64,000 nucleotides of DNA from Actinophytocola xinjiangensis (GCF_001921215.1 NZ_MSIF01000001.1:124001-188000); one strand, 5' to 3'; shown: positions 56,029-64,000, counted from the stretch's first letter. Program-made: numbers and translations. Notes: generated by a model from the sequence alone, not told the origin.

Positions 56029-57897
56029 GTGGACAACGCATGGCACATCGTGCGCGGAGCGGCGCGCGCCGGGGACACGCCCAAGGGGCTGAAGAAGGGC
56101 ACCATCCGGCGGGTGTACCGGTTCGCCGCGCCGCACCGGGGCAAGCTGATCGTCTTCCTGGCGCTGACGGTGATCTCGGCTGTGCTCGCGGTGAGTACGC
56201 CGCTGCTGGCCGGTCAGGTCGTCGACGCGATCGTCGGTGGGCACGACGTGTCGTTGGTGGTCTGGCTCGCGGTGGCCATCGCGGGCGTGGCGGTGCTTGA
56301 TGCTGGGCTGGGCATGGCTGAGCGGTGGCAGTCGGCGCGCATCGGGGAGGGGTTGATCTACGACCTGCGGCGGGCGGTGTTCGAGCACGTGCAGCGGATG
56401 CCGGTGGCGTTCTTCACCAGGACCCGCACCGGTGCGCTGGTGAGCCGGCTGAACAACGACGTGATGGGCGCGCAGCGCGCGTTCACCTCGACGCTGGCCG
56501 GTCTGGTGACCAACGTGATCCAGCTGGTGCTGTCGGTCGCTGTGATGGTGACGCTGTCCTGGCAGGTGACGGCGCTGGCGCTTGTGTTGCTGCCGGTGTT
56601 CGTGTTGCCAGTGAGGCGGATGGGGCAGCGGATGGCCGACCTGTCACGCGAATCCGCGACGCTCAACGCGTCGATGACCACCCAGATGACGGAGCGGTTC
56701 TCGGCGCCGGGCGCGACGCTGGTGAAGTTGTTCGGCCACCCGAGGGTCGAGGCGGAGGAGTTCGGCGGTCGCGCCGGGCGGGTACGCGACATCGGGGTGC
56801 GCACGGCGATGCTCACGCGCTGGTTGATGACCAACCTGACGCTGGTGTCGGCTCTGGCCCAAGCGCTGGTCTACGGCCTCGGCGGCTACCTGGCGATCAC
56901 CGGGGCGCTCGCGCCCGGAACGGTGGTCGCCCTGGCACTGCTGCTCACCCGGTTGTACACACCGCTGACCGCGCTGGCGAACGTGCGGGTGGACGTGATG
57001 ACCGCGCTGGTGTCCTTCGAGCGGGTGTTCGAGGTGCTCGACCTGAAGCCGATGATCGCCGAGGCGGAGGAGCCGAGGGCGGTGCCCGACGGCGAGGTCG
57101 CCGTCGAGTTCGTGGACGTGCGGTTCGGGTATCCGACGCCGGACAAGGTGTCGCTGGCCTCGCTGGAGGAAGTCGCGGTGCTGGACAAGCGCGGTGGCGA
57201 GGAGGTGCTGCACGAGGTTTCGTTCCGGGCCCAACCGGGGCAGATGGTGGCGCTCGTCGGGTCGTCCGGTGCGGGGAAGTCGACGATCGCGTCGCTGGTG
57301 TCGCGGCTTTACGACGTCAACGAGGGCGCCGTACGTCTGGCCGATGTGGACGTTCGGGAGCTGTCGTTCGACTCGCTGCGGGCCACTGTCGGTGTGGTGA
57401 CCCAGGACGGGCACCTGTTCCACGACACGATCCGCGCGAACCTCGCCTACCCGAGGCCCGAGGTGACCGAGGACGAGATCTGGGACGCGCTCGCCAAGGC
57501 GCGGCTGGAGACCATGGTCCGGTCGCTGCCCGACGAGCTGGACACCGTCGTCGGCGAGCGCGGCTACCGGCTCTCCGGCGGTGAACGGCAACGGCTGACG
57601 ATCGCGCGGTTGCTGTTGGCCCAGCCCAAGGTGGTGATCCTCGACGAGGCGACCGCGCACCTGGACTCGGAGTCCGAGGTGGCGGTGCAGGAGGCGCTGG
57701 CCAGTGCGCTGGCCGGGCGGACGGCGCTGGTGATCGCGCACCGGCTGTCGACCGTGCGGGCGGCCGACCAGATCCTGGTCGTCGAGGACGGCCGGATCGT
57801 GGAGCGTGGCGACCACGACACGTTGCTGGCGGCCGGGGGCCGGTACGCGGACCTGTACCGGACCCAGTTCGCGAACCAGCCGGCGACGGCTGCCTGA
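56029..57897 (+). CDS. ABC exporter, fused permease and ATPase (MsbA/MDR type)
   Basis: A 622-residue half-transporter: six transmembrane helices (about 45-330) followed by a nucleotide-binding domain. Walker A is VGSSGAGKSTIASLV, the Q-loop VTQDGHLFHDTIRANLAYP, the signature LSGGERQRLTIARLL, Walker B VVILDEATAHLDSESE, and the H-loop IAHRLSTVRAAD. An unusual insert (SLASLEEVAVLDKRGGEEV) lies between the first two strands of the ATPase domain. The substrate is unknown; it would work as a homodimer. GTG 56029 has AAGAGG five bases upstream; GTG 56023 is an alternative. Confidence 0.92.
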   Translation: MDNAWHIVRGAARAGDTPKGLKKGTIRRVYRFAAPHRGKLIVFLALTVISAVLAVSTPLLAGQVVDAIVGGHDVSLVVWLAVAIAGVAVLDAGLGMAERWQSARIGEGLIYDLRRAVFEHVQRMPVAFFTRTRTGALVSRLNNDVMGAQRAFTSTLAGLVTNVIQLVLSVAVMVTLSWQVTALALVLLPVFVLPVRRMGQRMADLSRESATLNASMTTQMTERFSAPGATLVKLFGHPRVEAEEFGGRAGRVRDIGVRTAMLTRWLMTNLTLVSALAQALVYGLGGYLAITGALAPGTVVALALLLTRLYTPLTALANVRVDVMTALVSFERVFEVLDLKPMIAEAEEPRAVPDGEVAVEFVDVRFGYPTPDKVSLASLEEVAVLDKRGGEEVLHEVSFRAQPGQMVALVGSSGAGKSTIASLVSRLYDVNEGAVRLADVDVRELSFDSLRATVGVVTQDGHLFHDTIRANLAYPRPEVTEDEIWDALAKARLETMVRSLPDELDTVVGERGYRLSGGERQRLTIARLLLAQPKVVILDEATAHLDSESEVAVQEALASALAGRTALVIAHRLSTVRAADQILVVEDGRIVERGDHDTLLAAGGRYADLYRTQFANQPATAA

Positions 57898-57899
57898 GG

Positions 57900-58466
57900 T
57901 CAGCCGGGCAGGTCCTCGGGCCGGTCGATGTCGTCGCCGGTGGCGATGTCCTCGCACGGCACCGGGACCGGCCGGTGGGCGGCCAGGTAGTGGCGGGCGC
58001 CGGCGTCGCCGGTGGCCTGCTCGGTGACGGCCGCCCAGTGGTCGCGTCCGATCAGGACGGGGTGGCCCGGGTGGCCGTCGTAGGTGGCCCGGGCGAGGGC
58101 GTCCGGGGCGGCGAGCGCGACGAGCCGGCGGACGGCGGCGGGGGTCACGCCCGGGGTGTCGACCGGCAGGACGACCGCGGCGGTCGCGTCGGTGTCGTCG
58201 AGGGCGGCGAGGCCGACGCGCAGCGACGACCCCATGCCGGTGGTCCACTGTGGATTGTCCACGAAGGAGTCTGAGGGAAGTGTCGCGGCGGCACGGATCT
58301 CGGTGGCCGACGCGCCGAGGACGACGACGACCGGGGTGAGACCGGCGGTACGCAGAACGTGGTGGGCGCGGTCGACGAGGAGGGTGCCGTCGAGGCGGAC
58401 GAGCGCCTTCGGCATGCCGAATCGCCGCCCGGCTCCGGCGGCGAGCAGTACCCCCGCGACTCCCAC
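57900..58466 (-). CDS. MocA/MobA-like nucleotidyltransferase
   Basis: A 188-residue NTP transferase: the signature GVLLAAGAGRRFGMPKALV, VVVVLGASATEI, FVDNPQWTTGMGSSLRVGLAAL, and AAVVLPVDTPGVTPAAVRRLV match molybdenum cofactor cytidylyl/guanylyltransferases (MocA, MobA-like). Such enzymes add CMP or GMP to molybdopterin; no molybdoenzyme genes are near, so another nucleotide-activated substrate is possible. GTG 58466 is the start. The gene converges with the ABC exporter, with two bases between stops. Confidence 0.85.
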   Translation of the reverse strand: MGVAGVLLAAGAGRRFGMPKALVRLDGTLLVDRAHHVLRTAGLTPVVVVLGASATEIRAAATLPSDSFVDNPQWTTGMGSSLRVGLAALDDTDATAAVVLPVDTPGVTPAAVRRLVALAAPDALARATYDGHPGHPVLIGRDHWAAVTEQATGDAGARHYLAAHRPVPVPCEDIATGDDIDRPEDLPG

Positions 58467-58513
58467 GGGAGGAGCTTACGGGCTGGGTTGGCCGCCGGCC
58501 CCCGGTTACCAGC

Positions 58514-59353
58514 TTACCGGTGGGGGCCGACGGTTCCGGGGGGACGGCGGTGCGGCTGTGGATGGTGGGGGGAGGGCCGGGTGAAGGCGGGGGCGTGGTC
58601 GGCGGCCCACTGGGTGAGGGTGCGGGCGGGGTGGCCGGTGACCTGTTCGACGGTGCGGGTGGGGTGGGCCAGTGGGGCGGGGAGAGCCACCCTGGTTCGC
58701 GACGGGGTGATCTCCGCGAGCCTGAGGGGGCGGCCGATGCCGGCGGCGACGGCCGCGACCTGGTCGCGGACGGTGAGGGCCTGGGGGCCGGTGAGGACGT
58801 GGCGACAACCGTGGTGGCCGGCGGTGAGCAGGGCGGTGACGGCGACCTCCGCCACGTCGCGTTCGTGGATGGGGGCGCTGGTCGCGGTGGGATGCGCGGC
58901 GTGGATGACGTTGCCGGCCCTGGCCATGGGGGCCCAGTCGGCCAGGCGGTTCGCGGCGTACTCGTCGGGGCGCAGGATGGTCCATTCCCTGGCCGTTGAC
59001 TCGACGGCGTGTTCGAGGTCGTGCAGGGCCGCCGAGGAGCCGAGCATGACCACGCGGCGGACACCGGCCAGGGTGGCGGCCAGCAGGATCGGGCGGGTGT
59101 CCACCGTGTCGGCGGGGTGGCGTAGTGGCTTTGTCAGGTACGCCAAGGGGAACAGGAACATCGCCGACACGCCGGACAGCGCGTCCACACAGGACTCCGG
59201 TGCGGCCAGGTCGCCGGGGACGATCTCCGTTCCCGGTGGCAGCCGGGCGGTGGCCGGGGTTCTGGTGAGGGCGCGGACCCGCGCGCCGTCACGCAGCAGC
59301 CCCGCCACCACGTGGCGGCCCACGGTTCCGGTCGCGCCGGTCACCAGGATCAA
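58514..59353 (-). CDS. NAD(P)H-binding NmrA-like protein
   Basis: A 279-residue atypical SDR of the NmrA/NAD(P)-binding type: ILVTGATGTVGRHVVAGLLRDGARVRAL, IVPGDLAAPESCVDAL, VRRVVMLGSSAAL and REWTILRPDEYAAN. Members act as NAD(P)H-dependent reductases or regulators. TTG 59353 overlaps the stop of the upstream paralog (TTGA), so both are coupled. The C-terminal tail (PHHPQPHRRPPGTVGPHR) is Pro/His-rich. Confidence 0.85.
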   Translation of the reverse strand: MILVTGATGTVGRHVVAGLLRDGARVRALTRTPATARLPPGTEIVPGDLAAPESCVDALSGVSAMFLFPLAYLTKPLRHPADTVDTRPILLAATLAGVRRVVMLGSSAALHDLEHAVESTAREWTILRPDEYAANRLADWAPMARAGNVIHAAHPTATSAPIHERDVAEVAVTALLTAGHHGCRHVLTGPQALTVRDQVAAVAAGIGRPLRLAEITPSRTRVALPAPLAHPTRTVEQVTGHPARTLTQWAADHAPAFTRPSPHHPQPHRRPPGTVGPHR

Positions 59354-60213
59354 CGGAAGTCCTTGGCGTGGTCGGTGGCCCACCGGGCGAACGTGTGGGC
59401 CGGGCGGCCCAGTACCCGCTCGACGGTCGGCAGCGGCTCCAGCATCCGGTCCCACTCCTCTGCCGTGAACTCGGGCACGTCGCTGGGGGAGTAGGACTCG
59501 AAACCGGTCAGGAAGTCGGCGTTCTCCGCCGCCCAACCGCCCTGGGCGCGCAGGATCCGGCGGGACTGCTCGGCGGTCACCGTCTCCACCCGGATCGGCT
59601 CGCCCAGGGCCTCGCCGATCAACCGGGCCTGCTCGCGCGCGCTGAGACGGTGCGGGCCGGTCAGGTCGTAGGCCCGGCCGTGGTGCCCCTCGCCCAGCAG
59701 GGCCTCGACGCCGACCGCGGCGATGTCCGCCTCGTGGGTCGGCAGGCCGCGCCAGTCCGGCTGATGGTGGCGCACCACCCGCTCGGCGCGGATCGACGGG
59801 CCCCACAGCCGCAGCGTGTTCGACGCGAACTCGCCGGGGCGCAGGTGGGTCCACTCGCACCCGGACGCCTCGACCGCCTGCTCGACCGGCAGCTGGAAAT
59901 CCGTGTCCAGGCCGCCAGTCACCGCCCCGGACGACAGCGTCACGATCCGCCGCACGCCCGCGCGCACCGCCGCCGCGACCACCTCGACCGCCGTACGCGG
60001 CTCCGGGAACAGGTACAGCCGGTGCGCGCCGGCCAGCGCCCGGGTCACCGACGGCACGTCCAGCAGGTCGCCGCCCACCACCTCCACGCCGGCCGGGACA
60101 CCGGCGGTGGCCGGGTTCCGGCTCATCGCCCGCACCCGCTCACCGCGCGCGGCCAGTTGGGACACCACGTGCCGGCCGACGTGGCCCGTCGCGCCGGTCA
60201 CCAGGATCGTCAT
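59350..60213 (-). CDS. NAD(P)H-binding NmrA-like protein (paralog)
   Basis: A 287-residue atypical SDR: TILVTGATGHVGRHVVSQLAARGERVRAM, VEVVGGDLLDVPSVTRAL, VRRIVTLSSGAV, CEWTHLRPGEFASNTLRLWG, and a C-terminal EFTAEEWDRMLEPLPTVERVLGRPAHTFARWATDHAKDF that also ends its neighbour in a related form, showing an old tandem duplication. It diverges from a TetR gene over a region with repeated motifs, so it is probably repressed by that regulator. The ATG is preceded by GAGAGG. Confidence 0.88.
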   Translation of the reverse strand: MTILVTGATGHVGRHVVSQLAARGERVRAMSRNPATAGVPAGVEVVGGDLLDVPSVTRALAGAHRLYLFPEPRTAVEVVAAAVRAGVRRIVTLSSGAVTGGLDTDFQLPVEQAVEASGCEWTHLRPGEFASNTLRLWGPSIRAERVVRHHQPDWRGLPTHEADIAAVGVEALLGEGHHGRAYDLTGPHRLSAREQARLIGEALGEPIRVETVTAEQSRRILRAQGGWAAENADFLTGFESYSPSDVPEFTAEEWDRMLEPLPTVERVLGRPAHTFARWATDHAKDFR

Positions 60214-60229
60214 GCGTCACCTCTCGAAA

Positions 60230-60281
60230 AATGGGTACAGTGTACGCGAACTCTAGACAAGTGGGTGCGATGTACGCAAAT
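60230..60281. promoter_or_regulatory. Two 22-bp direct repeats between divergent NmrA and TetR genes
   Basis: AATGGGTACAGTGTACGCG (from 60230) and AGTGGGTGCGATGTACGCA (from 60260) are direct repeats, 16 of 22 positions equal, 30 bases apart. The first contains the dyad GTAC-AGT-GTAC. They lie between the divergent starts and are probable operators for the TetR protein. A third partial copy follows at about 60294. Confidence 0.5.
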
Positions 60282-60305
60282 TCCATTCCCTACGATGGGT
60301 GCGCG

Positions 60306-61112
60306 ATGAGGACAACCAGCGACACCAGCAGCGACACCAGCGGCGACACCAGCGGCGACACCAGCGGCGACACCTCGGCCAGCTTCGGCGGGTCGGCCGC
60401 CGTCGCGCGCAGCATGGAACTGCTCTGGGGCACCAAACCGGCGCCGACCCGGGGCCGCAAACCCGGGCTCACCCTCGACCAGATCGTCGCGGCGGCCATC
60501 GAGGTCGCCGACGCCGAGGGCCTGGACGGGCTGTCCATGCGCCGGGTCGCCGACGCGCTCGGCGTCGGCACCATGTCGCTCTACCGCTACGTGCCGTCCA
60601 AGGCCGAGCTGCACGACCTGATGCTCGACGCCGTCACCGGCGAGGACCTGCCGATGGACCTCACCACCGGCGGCTGGCGCGCCGGCCTGGAGCGCTACGG
60701 CCGGCTCAGCGTCGAGGGCTACCTGCGCCACCCCTGGCTGCTGCGCGCCTCGCTGACCAGAGGCGCCATGGGACCCAACCAGGCCACCGCGCTGGACGCC
60801 GTGCTCGCCGCCGTCGACGGGATCGGCCTGAACAGCGGGCAGATGATGGCCGTGGTCGAACTGGTCACCAGGTACGCCCAGGGCGTCGCCCGCGAACGCA
60901 TCGAGGCCGCCGCCGCCCAGCGCGGCGGCGGACAGTCCGACGAACAGTTCTGGGCCGAGTACGCGCCCCTGCTCGACCGCCACCTCGACCAGCGGCGCTT
61001 CCCCGCGCTGACCGCGCTCTGGCGCGACGAGAACTCGACCTGGGTGGACTCGTTCGACTTCGGCCTCGCCACGATCCTCGACGGCGTCGCGCGACTGGTC
61101 GACGGCGCGTGA
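60306..61112 (+). CDS. TetR-family transcriptional regulator
   Basis: A 268-residue repressor. After a repetitive Ser-Gly-Asp-Thr-rich N-terminus (about 4-25) comes the HTH: LTLDQIVAAAIEVADAEGLDGLSMRRVADALGVGTMSLYRYVPSKAELHDLMLDAV (about 58-113), then a TetR_C ligand-binding domain of the type with RHPWLLRASLTRGAMGPNQATALDAVL. ATG 60306 lies nine bases after a TACGAT -10 element (60291-60296), giving a leaderless mRNA. Probably represses the divergent NmrA genes and its own operon with the hydrolase downstream. Confidence 0.92.
   Translation: MRTTSDTSSDTSGDTSGDTSGDTSASFGGSAAVARSMELLWGTKPAPTRGRKPGLTLDQIVAAAIEVADAEGLDGLSMRRVADALGVGTMSLYRYVPSKAELHDLMLDAVTGEDLPMDLTTGGWRAGLERYGRLSVEGYLRHPWLLRASLTRGAMGPNQATALDAVLAAVDGIGLNSGQMMAVVELVTRYAQGVARERIEAAAAQRGGGQSDEQFWAEYAPLLDRHLDQRRFPALTALWRDENSTWVDSFDFGLATILDGVARLVDGA
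60315..60371 (+). repeat. 12-bp tandem repeat in the TetR coding sequence
   Basis: The unit ACCAGCGGCGAC occurs three times exactly (60336-60371), preceded by a one-mismatch copy (60324-60335) and a 9-base partial copy (60315-60323). It encodes Thr-Ser-Gly-Asp repeats at the N-terminus before the DNA-binding domain, in frame. Confidence 0.9.
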
Positions 61113-61795
61113 GCCGCCCCGCGCTGCGCGCGTTCGGCTCCGCCGACCCGACGGCGATCGTGCTGGTCCTGCACGGCGGCCAGGAGACCAGCACCGAACC
61201 CGCCCACCGGCTGCGCCCCGCCTACCTGCGGATGCTGCCCTTCGCCCACGACCTGGCCAGGGCCGGTCGCCGCGCCGGGATCGGGGTGTTCGCCCTGCGC
61301 TACCGGTTCCGGGGCTGGAACGGCGACGCCATGGACCCGGTCGCCGACGCCCGCGCCGCGCTCGACCGGATCCGGCGCCACCACCCCGGCGTGCCCGTCG
61401 TACTGGTCGGGCACTCGATGGGCGGGCGGGTCGCCCTGCGCGTCGGCGGCGAGCCCGAGGTGGTCGGGGTGTGCGCGCTGGCGCCGTGGACGCCGTCCGG
61501 CGACCCGGTGGCACACCTGGCCGGACGCGCCGTGCTCATCGCGCACGGCACCCGCGACACCGTCACCGAACCCCGTCTGTCCCACGCCTACGCGCTGCGC
61601 GCCAAGGACGTCACCGACCGCACGTGCCGGTTCGAGATCCGTGACGAGACCCACGCGATGCTGCGCCGCGAACGGGAGTGGCGTTCGCTGGTGCGTTCGT
61701 TCACGCTGGGTGTGCTGGACGTGACCGAAATGGATCATGTCATCGCGAGTGCACTGGCCAAGCCGTCGCCGGGTGGGTTGAGGGTGGTGCTCTGA
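61109..61795 (+). CDS. Alpha/beta hydrolase (dienelactone hydrolase-like)
   Basis: A 228-residue serine hydrolase: the oxyanion region VLVLHGGQE, nucleophile elbow VLVGHSMGGRVAL, acidic residue in LIAHGTRDTVTEP, and the His in IRDETHAMLRRERE. Substrate unknown. GTG 61109 overlaps the TetR stop (GTGA), so both proteins are made from one message and the hydrolase is probably under the control of the TetR regulator. Confidence 0.88.
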   Translation: MSRPALRAFGSADPTAIVLVLHGGQETSTEPAHRLRPAYLRMLPFAHDLARAGRRAGIGVFALRYRFRGWNGDAMDPVADARAALDRIRRHHPGVPVVLVGHSMGGRVALRVGGEPEVVGVCALAPWTPSGDPVAHLAGRAVLIAHGTRDTVTEPRLSHAYALRAKDVTDRTCRFEIRDETHAMLRREREWRSLVRSFTLGVLDVTEMDHVIASALAKPSPGGLRVVL

Positions 61796-61869
61796 GTGAC
61801 GTCTCGTACGGTGTCGCGCAACCTCCTTGGCGGCCCCCACGTCTTGGGAGACGACGGAAGGTTGGGGAG

Positions 61870-63078
61870 ATGAGCTACGGCTACCAGGGCGGCCCTCGGC
61901 GCCCCGAGCACAACCGAGGACCGGGCTACGGCCCGCCACCGGGACCACCACCGGGGCAGCGCCGGCGCCCGGCCTACCACGAGACCAGGGCGCTGCCGAT
62001 CCCCCCGGTCGACCAGCCCTACCAGGCGGGGCCGCCGCCAAGGGACCGCTACGACCGCCGTAACGAGGGGCCGCCGCCGGAGGACTTCGGCGCGCCACCG
62101 CGTGCTCCCCGGCCGCCACGGCGGCGCCGCTTCGGCCGCAAGCTGCTGATCTTCTTCATCGTCCTGCTGCTCGGGATCGGCGGTGTCTGGCTGTGGCTGG
62201 ACATGTCGCTCAACCGCATCGAGGCACTGGCCGACTACCCCGGCCGCCCGGCCGAGGGCGCGGGCACCAACTGGCTGATCGTCGGCTCGGACAGCCGCGA
62301 GGAGCTGACCGAGGAGCAGCGCGCTGAGCTGTCGACCGGCGCGCCGACCAGCAAGCTCACCGACACCATGATGTTGCTGCACATCCCGGACAACGACACC
62401 AAGCCGACGCTGATCAGCCTGATGCGCGACTCCTATGTGGAGATTCCCGGCAAGGGCATGAACAAGCTCAACGCCGCCTACGCCTCCGGTGGACCGAAGT
62501 TGTTGGCGCAGACCGTCGAGCTGAACACGGGTCTGCGGCTCAACCACTACGTCGAGGTCGGACTCGGTGGCTTCGTCGACGTCGTGGACGCCGTCGGCGG
62601 GGTGGAGATGTGCGTCAAGGAACCGATCGACGACCCGCTCGCCGGGCTGAAACTCCAGGCCGGCTGCCAGGAACTGGACGGGGCGCAGGCGCTGGGCTAC
62701 GTGCGCACCCGCGCCACCCCGCGCGCCGACTTCGACCGGGTCGTGCACCAGCGGGAGTTCATCGGCGCGCTGACCGACAAGATCGCCAGCCCGGGGACGT
62801 TCCTCAACCCCTTCAAGCTGATCCCCGTGCTGTCCAACGCACCGGACGCGGTGACCGTCGACGAGGGTGACCACCTGCACCACCTGCCGGGCCTGGCGTT
62901 CGCCATCGGCGGCGCGAGCGACGGCAGCACGCTGTCGACCACCGTGCCCATCGGCGGCTCGCAACGCACCGACGTCGGTGCGGTCGTGCTGTGGGACGAG
63001 GACCGCGCCGGCCGGATGTTCGAGGCACTGCGCACCGACCAGCCGGTGCCCGAGGACACGATCGAGAAAGCTCCCTGA
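61870..63078 (+). CDS. LytR-CpsA-Psr (LCP) family cell-wall ligase
   Basis: Attaches lipid-linked glycopolymers such as arabinogalactan or teichoic acids to peptidoglycan at the outer membrane face. The 402-residue protein has a Pro/Arg/Gly-rich cytoplasmic N-terminus (about 1-90), one transmembrane helix (KLLIFFIVLLLGIGGVWLWL) and the LCP domain: NWLIVGSDSREELTEEQ, SKLTDTMMLLHI, SLMRDSYVEIPGKGMNKLNAAYA and ALGYVRTRATPRADFDRVVHQREF with the active-site Arg/Asp residues. ATG 61870 (MSYGYQGG) is the natural start; a longer frame upstream overlaps the hydrolase. Confidence 0.93.
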   Translation: MSYGYQGGPRRPEHNRGPGYGPPPGPPPGQRRRPAYHETRALPIPPVDQPYQAGPPPRDRYDRRNEGPPPEDFGAPPRAPRPPRRRRFGRKLLIFFIVLLLGIGGVWLWLDMSLNRIEALADYPGRPAEGAGTNWLIVGSDSREELTEEQRAELSTGAPTSKLTDTMMLLHIPDNDTKPTLISLMRDSYVEIPGKGMNKLNAAYASGGPKLLAQTVELNTGLRLNHYVEVGLGGFVDVVDAVGGVEMCVKEPIDDPLAGLKLQAGCQELDGAQALGYVRTRATPRADFDRVVHQREFIGALTDKIASPGTFLNPFKLIPVLSNAPDAVTVDEGDHLHHLPGLAFAIGGASDGSTLSTTVPIGGSQRTDVGAVVLWDEDRAGRMFEALRTDQPVPEDTIEKAP

Positions 63079-63082
63079 CAGC

Positions 63083-63538
63083 TCAGGCCGGCCGGGCCCG
63101 CAGGACCTCCAGGGCCCGGTCGGCGTGCACCGCCATCCGCAGTTCGCTCTTGACCACCTCAAGGACCTTGCGGTCGGTGTCGATGACGAAGGTCTGCCGC
63201 CGGGTCAGCAGCGGCCCGAACGAGCGCCGCACCCCGAACTGGCTGGCGACCGTCCCGTCCGGATCGGACAGCAGCGGGAAGTCGAACGAGTGCTTGTCGC
63301 TGAACTCCTGCTGCTTGCCGACCGCGTCCGGGCTGATGCCCACCCGGCTCGCGCCAACGGCGGCGAACTCGGCGGCCAGGTCACGGAAGTGGCAGCTCTC
63401 GGCCGTGCAGCCCTTGGTCATCGCGGCGGGGTAGAAGAACAGCACCAGCGGACCGTCGGCGAGCAGGGCGGAGAGCCGGCGGGCCGTGCCGGTCTGGTCC
63501 GCCAGCTCGAAGTCGGGGGCGAGATCACCTGGCTTCAT
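63083..63538 (-). CDS. bcp: Thioredoxin-dependent peroxiredoxin (Bcp type)
   Basis: A 151-residue cytosolic peroxide reductase: MKPGDLAPDFELADQTG, the peroxidatic Cys in FFYPAAMTKGCTAESCHFRDLA with the likely resolving Cys five residues on, VGISPDAVGKQQEFSDKHSFDFPLLSD, and GVRRSFGPLLTRRQTFVID. ATG 63538 is seven bases behind AGGAG; ATG 63544 is only one base from it, so the shorter form is preferred. The gene converges with the LCP gene and diverges from the PAP2-like gene. Confidence 0.92.
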   Translation of the reverse strand: MKPGDLAPDFELADQTGTARRLSALLADGPLVLFFYPAAMTKGCTAESCHFRDLAAEFAAVGASRVGISPDAVGKQQEFSDKHSFDFPLLSDPDGTVASQFGVRRSFGPLLTRRQTFVIDTDRKVLEVVKSELRMAVHADRALEVLRARPA

Positions 63539-63572
63539 CGGCATGCTCCTAGCCTTGGCATGATCGCGTTCC

Positions 63573-64000
63573 ATGGACCCTAGTCGCCTCGCGCGGATCG
63601 TGACCGAGGCCCTGTCCCCGGCGGTGGTCGTGATCCTGCTGCCGCTCGCGGTGGCCTGGCACGCCACCGGCGGGGCGCTGGGCGCCACCGTCGGCTGGAG
63701 TGTGCTGGTGGCGGTGTTCTACAGCGTCGTGCCGATGGCGTTCCTGGTCCACGGCGCCCGCCGGGGACGCTGGGACGGGCACTGGGTGCGCGACCGCGAG
63801 CAGCGCACGTTCCCGCTGCTGATGTGCCTGGTCTCCGCGTTGGTCGGGATGGGCGTGATGCTCCTGTTCGACGCGCCGGAGGCGGTCGTCGCCCTGGCCT
63901 GGGCGATGATCTGCACCTTGGTGGCCTGCCTGGTGATCACCCGCTGGTGGAAGATCTCGGTGCACGCGGCGGTCGCCGGGGGAGCGGCGGCGATGGTGGT
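63573..64000 (+). CDS. PAP2-like phosphatase membrane protein, N-terminal part (cut by window edge)
   Basis: The frame from ATG 63573 is open to the end of the window: 142 codons, reading MDPSRLARIVTEALSPAVVV at the start, several hydrophobic helices (VVVILLPLAVAW, VGWSVLVAVFYSVVPMAFLV, LMCLVSALVGMGVMLLF, ALAWAMICTLVACLVI) and RWWKISVHAAVAGGA near the cut. The last motif is typical for PAP2-related membrane proteins, in which the WKIS-H-AG segment belongs to the phosphatase signature. Substrate unknown; an isoprenoid or lipid phosphate is likely. Confidence 0.7.
   Translation, partial: MDPSRLARIVTEALSPAVVVILLPLAVAWHATGGALGATVGWSVLVAVFYSVVPMAFLVHGARRGRWDGHWVRDREQRTFPLLMCLVSALVGMGVMLLFDAPEAVVALAWAMICTLVACLVITRWWKISVHAAVAGGAAAMV

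Overview
The window is uniformly GC-rich, with GTG, ATG and TTG starts, four-base ATGA/GTGA/TTGA gene overlaps, and marker genes typical of high-GC Gram-positive bacteria (whiA, rbpA, opcA, sufR, mptB-like, Rv0910-like, ABC-F, LCP). Gene order runs parallel, as I recall it, to M. tuberculosis Rv1408 (rpe) through about Rv1473 (ABC-F ATPase). The protein flavour and the extra genes suggest a filamentous actinomycete of the Pseudonocardiales rather than a mycobacterium. This placement is inference; no 16S rRNA, tRNA, CRISPR array, insertion sequence or prophage was seen. The segment looks like core chromosome with small accessory inserts.

Layout. 0-3.2 kb: end of rpe, then the riboflavin genes ribE-ribBA-ribH and a PH-domain membrane protein. 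3.2-6.6 kb: accessory block with a DUF4231/SLATT-like protein, a MazEF-type toxin-antitoxin pair, a Rieske lipoprotein, a secreted SGNH hydrolase and a HAD-like protein. 6.7-11.6 kb: uvrC-rapZ-yvcK-whiA. 11.9-15.7 kb: glycolytic gap-pgk-tpiA, then secG and rbpA. 15.7-17.1 kb: an orphan NarL-type histidine kinase. 17.2-25.3 kb (minus strand): tkt-tal-pgi-zwf-opcA-pgl, a tightly overlapping pentose phosphate operon. 25.5-31 kb: ctaB, an ArsR/AHSA1 pair, an unusual minus-strand block (HD protein, cupin-like protein, 2TM protein) and an FKBP lipoprotein. 31-37.4 kb (minus): quinone oxidoreductase, fatty-acid desaturase, ctaA, an ABC-2 transporter and an MptB-like mannosyltransferase. 37.5-44.1 kb: the SUF iron-sulfur operon sufR-sufB-sufD-Rieske-sufC-sufS-sufU-sufT. 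44-46.5 kb (minus): lycopene cyclase, MerR regulator, degenerate metallopeptidase. 46.5-54.6 kb: dGTPase, secreted subtilase, Rv0910-like SRPBCC protein, SDR enzyme, ABC-F ATPase and a small HTH protein. 54.6-64 kb: GT87-like membrane protein, ABC exporter, MocA-like nucleotidyltransferase, two NmrA-like proteins divergent from a TetR, an alpha/beta hydrolase, an LCP ligase, a Bcp peroxiredoxin and the start of a PAP2-like protein.

How the parts work together. Three core-metabolism units dominate: lower glycolysis (gap-pgk-tpiA), the pentose phosphate pathway (tkt through pgl, supplying NADPH and pentoses, with OpcA as the G6PDH assembly factor) and riboflavin synthesis, which uses ribulose 5-phosphate made next to rpe. 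ctaB and ctaA make heme O and heme A for cytochrome oxidase. The SUF operon is the iron-sulfur assembly machine; its regulator SufR overlaps a sequence matching the mycobacterial SufR operator as I remember it.

Most interesting signals. (1) A leaderless six-codon uORF followed by a strong hairpin in front of the ABC-F gene, resembling a ribosome-mediated attenuator. (2) The HD / cupin-like / 2TM block at 27.7-30.2 kb, with the last two genes translationally coupled, is the best candidate for an undescribed system. (3) Several large perfect inverted repeats act as putative operators: 33031-33054, 4936-4985 and 3693-3718. (4) The fatty-acid desaturase reading frame has no ordinary start codon.
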